From the NCBI GenBank assembly GCA_964485515.1, contig CAZALT010000201.1, positions 1 to 5,770 on the forward strand: a stretch of 5,770 nucleotides of DNA, read 5' to 3'. This document shows positions 1 to 5,367 of the stretch, in pieces (the stretch's first letter is position 1; each line of letters opens with the position of its first letter). The stretch comes from CAZALT01 sp964485515 (GTDB lineage Bacteria; Actinomycetota; Acidimicrobiia; Acidimicrobiales; Acidimicrobilacustridaceae). The position numbers and the translations under genes are program-made. The notes below the pieces were generated by a model. The model saw only the letters and a list, made by a program, of their open reading frames with translations. It was not told the origin of the DNA and searched no databases.

Positions 1-113
1 TCGTGCTCGTCGACCACGACGCGTTCGACCTCGGTTCACTCGCCTCCCAGGTGCCACTGGTCTTCGACACCCGGCGCAGCGTGCCGCCCGCTCCGAACGT
101 CACCTACCTCTGA
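1..113 (+). CDS. wbpA: Nucleotide-sugar dehydrogenase, UDP-GlcNAc 6-dehydrogenase (WbpA/WecC) type, 3' end only
   Basis: Only the last 36 codons are in the window, read from base 3 to a TGA at 111-113. The peptide starts VLVDHDAFDLGSL, continues with PLVFDTRRSVP and ends NVTYL. The DHDxFD stretch followed by a hydrophobic strand and D-T-R-R is the usual end of the C-terminal UDP-binding domain of nucleotide-sugar dehydrogenases. The DHD form is typical of the UDP-GlcNAc/UDP-ManNAc 6-dehydrogenases (WbpA, WecC) rather than of UDP-glucose dehydrogenase. Such enzymes oxidise C6 of the sugar twice with NAD+, giving the uronic acid. Here that would supply UDP-GlcNAc-uronate, the substrate of the oxidoreductase at 4312-5367. 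The gene converges on the minus-strand operon and overlaps the end of the flippase by 10 bases. The substrate is inferred from this short tail plus context; the NAD-binding and catalytic domains lie outside the window. Confidence 0.75.
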   Translation, partial: VLVDHDAFDLGSLASQVPLVFDTRRSVPPAPNVTYL

Positions 114-1432
114 CCCGGCGACCCGTCCACCTTCGACACGGTGCCGTCGGCCGTCTCCGGGCCGCAACGGGCCGTGTCGTCGCGCCCCACGACCACCAGG
201 ATCAACACGCCGATCACGACATAGGAGATGATCGTCTGCAGGCTGAATATCCCGATCGCGTCGGTCGCGGACCACCCGAGCGCCACCGGGACCCACAACG
301 ACGCGACCACCATGACGAGGCGGAAGACATCCCAGGCAGCCTGAATTCCCTGGCGCTCCAACACGACGAGCACCGGCCCGAGCGGTGACACGACGAACTG
401 CAGGAAGTAGGCAGGTGCGAGGATCCGGATGAACTCACCGGCGGTTCGCCAATCCGACCCGAAGATGGTCTCAGCGGCCCAGGGGCCGAACACCATGAGG
501 AGCAGAGCGGGTACGACACCGAGGACGGCGAGGTGGGAGACGAAGTGCCGCACGCTCGGGAGGAGGCGTTGCTCCCGCGTGTGGGCCATGCGAGCGAGAT
601 CGCCGTGGAAAGCTTGGGCTCCCGCCTGGCCGAAGATCGTCGCGGGACCGACGACGACGCGGTTCGCCAAGAGGAACCAGCCCGCCGCCTCAGGGGTGAA
701 CCACGCAGCGAGCAGGATCGCTGGTAGCTGCAAACCTGCGCTGTTCACGATCGCGGCCCACGAGGAGACCAAGGGGAAGCGTCGGTAGCGCGACGCGACG
801 CGGCGCATCGAGGACCACGCTGGGCGGGCCAACCGCCCCGGACCGCGGATCGCATCCCACGCCAGCCAGAACGTGTTGACCGCCTTGCCGATGCCGTAGC
901 CGACGACGAGACCTGCCGCGCCCGTTCCAGCCGCGCCAAGGGCGATCTGACCTGCCGACTGACCTGCTCCCTGCGCCGCGCGCGACGCGGCGAGATGCCC
1001 GAACCGCTTCCGGCGAATCGACCAGTACGCCAGCACGTTGCCGAGCCCGTCGGCGAGGAGCACCAAGGGGATCAACATCGCCACACCGGTGACCGCCGGC
1101 GAGTTGGTCCAGTCCGCGATCAGGGGTGCCAGCGGGATGAGGACGAGCGCGGTCAGGACGGCCCAGCCGATCACAGCGAGTCCACCCACGAAGACCAAGG
1201 CGCTCGCGTCCTCGTCATCCTTGGGCAGCGGGACCGCCAACTCGTACCGCAGCGCCGCAGCGACGACGACGATGGACTCGATCGAGGTGACGACGCCGAA
1301 GACACCGAAGTCGCTCGGATCGAACACGCGACTGAGGATCGGGGAGCTGACCAGGACGAGGAGCTGGCCAATGCCAGCCCCGACCGCGACCGTCGTCGCT
1401 CGTCGGAGAACCTGGCTCTGCTGACGAGGCAT
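104..1432 (-). CDS. wzx: Wzx-type polysaccharide flippase (lipopolysaccharide biosynthesis/MOP superfamily membrane protein)
   Basis: This 442-residue, very hydrophobic protein has about 12 predicted membrane segments by eye (roughly residues 13-30, 42-65, 78-105, 115-137, 160-178, 179-193, 222-245, 248-270, 298-318, 335-357, 366-388, 390-416). Near the N-terminus it has the family-typical SSPILSRVFDPSDFGVFGV pattern, where the first helix leads into 'lxRlftPxdfGxfxl', and then the conserved RYELAVPLP segment (62-70). Both are hallmarks of the polysaccharide-synthesis (Polysacc_synt) family. Length matches the usual 400-500 residues. Its likely role is to flip the undecaprenyl-linked oligosaccharide to the outer membrane face. 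It is the last gene of the operon. Its ATG lies 2 bases after the stop of the GT4 gene, and no clear Shine-Dalgarno sequence precedes it (upstream bases are ccgcggttagcg), so it may depend on translational coupling. The polar C-terminal tail (417-442) is encoded across the overlap with the convergent dehydrogenase gene. Substrate specificity cannot be read from sequence. Confidence 0.88.
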   Translation of the reverse strand: MPRQQSQVLRRATTVAVGAGIGQLLVLVSSPILSRVFDPSDFGVFGVVTSIESIVVVAAALRYELAVPLPKDDEDASALVFVGGLAVIGWAVLTALVLIPLAPLIADWTNSPAVTGVAMLIPLVLLADGLGNVLAYWSIRRKRFGHLAASRAAQGAGQSAGQIALGAAGTGAAGLVVGYGIGKAVNTFWLAWDAIRGPGRLARPAWSSMRRVASRYRRFPLVSSWAAIVNSAGLQLPAILLAAWFTPEAAGWFLLANRVVVGPATIFGQAGAQAFHGDLARMAHTREQRLLPSVRHFVSHLAVLGVVPALLLMVFGPWAAETIFGSDWRTAGEFIRILAPAYFLQFVVSPLGPVLVVLERQGIQAAWDVFRLVMVVASLWVPVALGWSATDAIGIFSLQTIISYVVIGVLILVVVGRDDTARCGPETADGTVSKVDGSPGQR

Positions 1433-1434
1433 CG

Positions 1435-2652
1435 CTAACCGCGGCGGGGGCCGGCCGGCTCCGGCCCGATCTGCTCGTAGAGGGCGAGGAGCTTTCCCGC
1501 CTCGGACTCCCAGCTGTACTGCTCGCGGACAACGGCGGGCCCTCGGCGGGCAATCGCCGCCAGCTCGTCGGGATCGGCGAGCAGCTCGTCGATCGCTGCA
1601 GCAATCGCGTCGACGTCCCGCGGGTCGACCAGCGCACCCACCTGCGCCGGCGCCACGATCTCCCGAAGCGCGGGGAAGTCCGAGACGACGACAGCAAGAC
1701 CTGCCGCGAGGTACTCGAAGAGCTTCACCGGAATGGCACCCTCGGTGTACTTGCGCGTCGGCTGCAAGAGCACCACCCCGATCCGCGCCTGCGTCAGCAC
1801 ATCGACGATCCCCTCACGGTCCAGCCAGCCGACGTAGTCCACCTGGTCCCACCCGGGAACGTCGCGCATCCGCTGCTCAAGGTCCTTGGGGACGAACGAA
1901 CCAGCCAGTGTCAGCCGGACATCGGTCCTGGTCCGGGCGAGCGCCTCGACCATCTGGGCCGCGCCTCGCTGTTCGGTCAGGTTCCCGACGTAGACGAGGC
2001 GGTTCTCGCGATCGACCGCGTCGACCTTGGCGAGATCCACGAACTCATCGGCGCGCACATAGTTCTGGACGATGACGATCCGGCCCCGGCGGAAACGCTT
2101 CGCTCCCTCGACCTCGGCGGAGATCGTCCCAGCGAACAGAGGAACCGCGGTGCGTTCCGCCAACCTCACCGACGCAGCGAGGGGAGCTCGCAGACGTGGC
2201 GGGATCCACGGTCGATCGAGCACCAGGCGAGGAAAGTCCTCGTGGGAGTCGTAGACGACCCGACGGCCGGCAAACGCGAGCGCGGCACCCACCAGGAACA
2301 CCTCCGGATCGTGGAAGTGGTAGATGTCAGCCCGCTCGCGGGCGACGATACGTAGGCAGTGCCACAGGTTGCCGAGGAACCGGCCTCGACGACTCGACCA
2401 GCGAGGGATCGGGATGATCCTGACGCCGTCGACGACCTCGGCCCGGTCGTGCGGCGCAGCCAGAGAGACTCGGTATCCGGCGTCGGCGAGCGTGCGGCAC
2501 TCTTTGACGAACACTCGGGTGTCGAAGGCAGCGTGCGCCGGTGCAAGGTGCAGGACGCGCACCTTGCCCTCCCGTGCCCGGTCGGCCGGCTCCCGACGAC
2601 GTCGATCGAACCGAGTCATGCGGGTACGTCTCACGACTTCCCTTGGGCTCAT
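1435..2652 (-). CDS. GT4-family glycosyltransferase (GT-B fold)
   Basis: A 405-residue retaining-type glycosyltransferase, cytoplasmic or membrane-associated, likely adding a sugar to the lipid-linked repeat unit. The N-terminal Rossmann half starts near residue 30 (KVRVLHLAP), with FDTRVF at 43-48, HFHDPE at 112-117 and YDSHEDFPR at 134-142. These are typical of GT4 enzymes of the WbpH/WbuB-like kind. The C-terminal half carries VYVGNLTEQRG (about 220-230) and the donor-binding block EGAIPVKLFEYLAAG (304-318), with K310 and E313 in the nucleotide-sugar site. A start at 2652 is chosen because its ATG overlaps the aminotransferase TGA (ATGA) and GGGAG precedes it by 3 bases. A longer reading would run nearly 290 bases into the aminotransferase gene. 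A later ATG at 2619 is possible, because the first 29 residues are arginine-rich (11 Arg) and precede the fold. Donor and acceptor are unknown; the neighbouring genes make a diacetamido-uronic acid donor plausible. Confidence 0.88.
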   Translation of the reverse strand: MSPREVVRRTRMTRFDRRRREPADRAREGKVRVLHLAPAHAAFDTRVFVKECRTLADAGYRVSLAAPHDRAEVVDGVRIIPIPRWSSRRGRFLGNLWHCLRIVARERADIYHFHDPEVFLVGAALAFAGRRVVYDSHEDFPRLVLDRPWIPPRLRAPLAASVRLAERTAVPLFAGTISAEVEGAKRFRRGRIVIVQNYVRADEFVDLAKVDAVDRENRLVYVGNLTEQRGAAQMVEALARTRTDVRLTLAGSFVPKDLEQRMRDVPGWDQVDYVGWLDREGIVDVLTQARIGVVLLQPTRKYTEGAIPVKLFEYLAAGLAVVVSDFPALREIVAPAQVGALVDPRDVDAIAAAIDELLADPDELAAIARRGPAVVREQYSWESEAGKLLALYEQIGPEPAGPRRG

Positions 2653-3749
2653 GTGCTCCCGCCCGCCGGCCGGACATCCATCCGAGCGATCGCCGCCGCC
2701 ACCTGGTCGACCTCGTCGGTCGACATCAAGGGATCCATGGGGAGCGACAGCACCTCGCCGCCGGCGCGCTCGGCGATGGGAGTCGGCTGCCCCCCGAGCG
2801 CGGCGGTCCACGGCTGCCTCGACAAGGAGATCGGATAATGCACACCAGTGGCGATCCCTGCTTCGGCGAGACCGGCCTGCACTGCGTCCCGAGCGTCGAC
2901 GCGGGCAACCAGGAGATGGTGGACCGCCCCGGGGCACCACGGCACGAGCAGGTCAGCGGGAAGGCGCTCACGGTAGGCCTGAGCGATCATCTGTCGATCC
3001 GACGTCCAGATCGGGAGGTGCCGGAGCTTGACCCGCAACACGGCCGCCTGCAGCCCGTCGAGGCGCGAGCACCAACCCAGCTCGTCGTGGAGGTACTTCG
3101 ATCGTCGGCCGTGGTTCGCCAGGATGCGGACTCGCTCGAGCACGCCCTGGTCGTTCGAGATGACCGCGCCGCCATCGCCGAACGCGCCGAGGTTCTTCCC
3201 CGGGAAGAAGCTGAAGCAGGCCGCATGCCCAACGGTGCCGACGCTCCGCGCACCGTCGGTTCCCAAGTGCGCCTGCGCAGCATCCTCGATCACGGTCAGC
3301 CCGCTCTCTCGCCACGCAGACAGGTGCTCGAACGGGACGACGTGACCGTAGAGGTGCACCGGCACGACAGCACGCGTGTGCGCAGTTCGCACGCGCTCGA
3401 CCTCGGCGGGACCGAGCAACAACGTGATCGGATCGACGTCGGCGAGGACCGGCCTCGCCCCGACGTGGGCGACGGCCTCAGCCGTGGCGATGAACGTCAT
3501 GGAGGGCACGATGACCTCGTCACCTGGGCCGATACCTGTTGCGCGGAGCGCCAGCGCCAAAGCGTCGGTGCCCGAGGCGCAGCCGACCGCTCCCGACACA
3601 CCGTGGGCCGCGGCGAACTCCTCCTCGAACGACGCGACCTCGGCACCGCCGATGAACGCCGAGCGTTCGATGACCCCTCGCATCGCTTCGTCCAGCTCGG
3701 GCCGGATCGAGTCGTGGAGCCGTCCGAGGTCGAGGAACGGGACGGTCAT
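2649..3749 (-). CDS. wlbC: DegT/DnrJ/EryC1 PLP-dependent sugar-nucleotide 3-aminotransferase, WlbC/WbpE type
   Basis: 366 residues, a full-length fold-type I sugar aminotransferase. It opens with VPFLDLGRLH, followed by CASGTDALALAL (57-68; phosphate-binding SGT), GDEVIVPSMTFIATAEA (76-92), EDAAQAHLG (155-163; D156 contacts the pyridine nitrogen) and SFFPGKNLGAFGDGG (180-194). K185 is the Schiff-base lysine. Further on are RLDGLQAAVL (229-238) and GVHYP (302-306). In the WlbC/WbpE pathway this enzyme transfers an amino group, usually from glutamate, to the 3-keto group of UDP-2-acetamido-3-oxo-glucuronate. Its location next to a WlbA-like oxidoreductase and a hexapeptide acetyltransferase supports a C3 rather than C4 activity. 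The start is fixed by the ATGA overlap with the acetyltransferase stop and an AAGGA ribosome site. Oddity: C227 stands where relatives commonly have Asn in G-x-N-x-R-L-D. The family call is firm; the exact substrate is inferred. Confidence 0.9.
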   Translation of the reverse strand: MTVPFLDLGRLHDSIRPELDEAMRGVIERSAFIGGAEVASFEEEFAAAHGVSGAVGCASGTDALALALRATGIGPGDEVIVPSMTFIATAEAVAHVGARPVLADVDPITLLLGPAEVERVRTAHTRAVVPVHLYGHVVPFEHLSAWRESGLTVIEDAAQAHLGTDGARSVGTVGHAACFSFFPGKNLGAFGDGGAVISNDQGVLERVRILANHGRRSKYLHDELGWCSRLDGLQAAVLRVKLRHLPIWTSDRQMIAQAYRERLPADLLVPWCPGAVHHLLVARVDARDAVQAGLAEAGIATGVHYPISLSRQPWTAALGGQPTPIAERAGGEVLSLPMDPLMSTDEVDQVAAAIARMDVRPAGGST

Positions 3750-4315
3750 GAGCGGATCCTTCCAGGGTTGCCAACGATGGTGACGCCCGGATCGACGTCG
3801 TGCACGACCACCGCACCGGCTCCGATGAGCGCACCCGCACCGATACGCACGCCGGGCAGCAGTACGGCGCCGGCCCCGACGGTGGCACCGGCTTCGAGGT
3901 GCACGCCGGCGAGCATCTCCTTCGTATCGGCACGGTTGGGGTAGCGGGCATTGGTGACGATGACCCCCGGACCCAACCAGACCCCTTCGCCCAGCACCGA
4001 GTACTCGGGCACGAAGCAGCCCGAGTGGAGCCGGACCCCATCGCCCAGCTGCACGTGATGCTCCACGACCGTGTGGCTCCCGATGGAGACGTCGTCGCCG
4101 ATCGTGGTGAGCTCTCGGATCAGCGCGCCGTGACCGGCATGGAACTGCGCGCCGATCGTCGTGCCTCGATAGATGACGGTGTGACTTCGGATCGTGGTGC
4201 CAGGTCCGATCACCAGTGGCGCGACACCATCGGGCTGCCGGCCCAGCACGCAGAACGGCTCGATGCTTGTCCCGCTGCCGAGGACCACGTCATCGGCGAT
4301 CGACGACGTGGTCAC
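3746..4315 (-). CDS. Left-handed beta-helix (hexapeptide-repeat) N-acetyltransferase, probable WlbB/WbpD-function enzyme
   Basis: 189 residues made almost entirely of [LIV]-G-x4 hexapeptide repeats (for example VIGPGTTIRS, TIGDDVSIGS, VLGEGVWLGPGVIV, VRIGAGALIGAGAVV). This is the left-handed beta-helix of acyl-CoA-dependent acetyltransferases, which work as trimers. Notable blocks are RSHTVIYRG (43-51), GHGALIRE (61-68), LGPGVIVTNARYP (114-126) and the closing VVVHDVDPGVTIVGNPGRI (169-187), with GNPGR near the CoA/trimer end. Flanked by a WlbA-like oxidoreductase and a WlbC-like aminotransferase, it most likely acetylates the new 3-amino group, giving UDP-2,3-diacetamido-2,3-dideoxy-uronate. 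It starts with GTG: the reading frame begins at GTGA, overlapping the oxidoreductase stop, and no ATG fits the N-terminus. Only a weak GGA (4327-4325) lies upstream, so translation probably depends on coupling. The first about 50 residues and the IRE segment look different from textbook WbpD, so the symbol is left blank. Another sugar acyltransferase role is possible. Confidence 0.85.
   Translation of the reverse strand: MTTSSIADDVVLGSGTSIEPFCVLGRQPDGVAPLVIGPGTTIRSHTVIYRGTTIGAQFHAGHGALIRELTTIGDDVSIGSHTVVEHHVQLGDGVRLHSGCFVPEYSVLGEGVWLGPGVIVTNARYPNRADTKEMLAGVHLEAGATVGAGAVLLPGVRIGAGALIGAGAVVVHDVDPGVTIVGNPGRIRS
3757..3761 (-). promoter_or_regulatory. Ribosome binding site of the aminotransferase gene
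   Basis: AAGGA (within GGAAGGA) lies 7 bases upstream of the ATG at 3749, inside the end of the acetyltransferase gene. It supports the start that overlaps the acetyltransferase stop (ATGA). Confidence 0.65.
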
Positions 4316-5367
4316 TGCTCGATGTCCACGGGCCTGCCCCCCGCTGCCGCCGACGCATCGATCGCCGAGAGGACCGCCACGACGGCCGCCCCGTGGCGGG
4401 CGTCGGTCACCGGCGGCTCACCTGTCCGACAGGCGACGCCGAACGCCTCCATCTCGTTGCGCAGCGGCTCCGTCATCTCGATCCTCGGGATGAGGATGTC
4501 GCCGGCCCGAGTCCGCCACTGGAAGTCGCCGAGCGACTGGAAGGCCCCGAAGTCACCGTGACGGGCGACGCCGGCATCGACGATGGCGAGCTTCTGATCG
4601 ACGGAGACATCGTCGTAGACCGCCATCTTCCGATCGCCGACGACCGTCATGAGCCGGACCTTCCGAGGATCGATCCAACTCACATGCAGGTGGGTGCCGA
4701 CACCCGAGGGGAACTCGATCGACGCGAAGAACACATCGGGAATGCCCTCCTGGATCATCGTCATCGAGGTCGCCGACACCCGCACCGGCGTCTCGCCGAG
4801 GAGGTAGAGCATGATCGACACGTCGTGCGGGGCGAAGTTCCACAGCGCGTTGCAGTCTCGTCGGATACGCCCGAGGCTGAGGCGCTGCGAGTAGAGGTAC
4901 TGCACCGCACCGAGCTCACCCGACGTGACGAGATCGCGCAGCCGGTGCACCGGTGGGGAGTAGAGGAACGTGTGGCCGACCATCGCGATCCGTTCGACCT
5001 CATCGGCGAGGGCGACGAGATCGAACGCGGACGCCGGGTCCATGGCCAACGGCTTCTCGACCATGACGTGACGACCGGCCCGCAGCGCGACCGAGGCCAG
5101 CTCGGCGTGCAGAGCAGCAGGTGCCGCGATGACCACCGCATCGACGTCGGGGGCGGCGAGCGCCTCGTCCAACGACGACCACAGCGCGATGCCGGGCAGG
5201 GCGGATGCCGCCGTGACTCGCTGCTCCTCGCTGCGGTCGACCACCCCGACCAGGTGCAGACCCCGAGCTGCCCGAATGTTGCGGGCCAGGTTGGCCCCCC
5301 AATAGCCGTAGCCGACGAGTGCGACGCCGACCTCCCCGACCGCTTCGACAGCTTCCGTCATCGTCAT
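4312..5367 (-). CDS. wlbA: Gfo/Idh/MocA-family NAD-dependent sugar-nucleotide oxidoreductase, WlbA/WbpB type (UDP-GlcNAc-uronate 3-dehydrogenase)
   Basis: 351 residues. The N-terminal Rossmann domain has VALVGYGYWGANLARN (15-30), with the glycine-rich NAD loop G19-x-G21-x-x-G24. VDAVVIAAPAALHAELA (75-91) follows, then the signature HVMVEKPLAMD (100-110), in which K105 of EKP is the conserved catalytic lysine. The C-terminal half has ALWNFAPHDVSIMLYLLG (173-191), where H181-D182 matches the second active-site pair of the family. In the Wlb/Wbp pathway the enzyme oxidises C3 of UDP-GlcNAc-uronate to the 3-keto sugar that the aminotransferase then uses. The ATG at 5367 is chosen over a longer frame (to 5445) because it overlaps the upstream stop as ATGA, has AGGAGG 5 bases upstream, and places the Rossmann strand at the usual distance. 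Its TGA overlaps the acetyltransferase GTG. The fold is certain; the UDP-GlcNAcA substrate is inferred from neighbours. Confidence 0.88.
   Translation of the reverse strand: MTMTEAVEAVGEVGVALVGYGYWGANLARNIRAARGLHLVGVVDRSEEQRVTAASALPGIALWSSLDEALAAPDVDAVVIAAPAALHAELASVALRAGRHVMVEKPLAMDPASAFDLVALADEVERIAMVGHTFLYSPPVHRLRDLVTSGELGAVQYLYSQRLSLGRIRRDCNALWNFAPHDVSIMLYLLGETPVRVSATSMTMIQEGIPDVFFASIEFPSGVGTHLHVSWIDPRKVRLMTVVGDRKMAVYDDVSVDQKLAIVDAGVARHGDFGAFQSLGDFQWRTRAGDILIPRIEMTEPLRNEMEAFGVACRTGEPPVTDARHGAAVVAVLSAIDASAAAGGRPVDIEQ

Noticed and set aside
134..179. Inverted repeat CGACACGG (134-141) / CCGTGTCG (172-179) with a smaller CGGCC/GGCCG stem inside (148-164), downstream of the dehydrogenase stop
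   Set aside because: It was considered as a terminator for the plus-strand gene. The outer stem is only 8 bp around a 30-base interior, there is no T-run after it, and it lies in flippase coding sequence. Such repeats arise easily in GC-rich DNA.
36..296. Small minus-strand frame (86 codons) spanning the dehydrogenase/flippase junction
   Set aside because: It is an out-of-frame shadow of the flippase 3' end, arginine/glycine-rich, with no recognisable domain.
2653..2940. N-terminal extension of the GT4 frame by 96 codons
   Set aside because: It would overlap the aminotransferase gene by about 290 bases, is arginine/glycine-rich without homology, and the ATGA overlap at 2652 gives a normal start.
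2541..3944. Long plus-strand open frame of 467 codons opposite the aminotransferase
   Set aside because: It is antisense to a well-motifed DegT gene and extends into neighbouring genes. Its product is a low-complexity R/D/H/P-rich sequence with no recognisable domain, the usual result of high-GC third positions leaving the opposite frame open.
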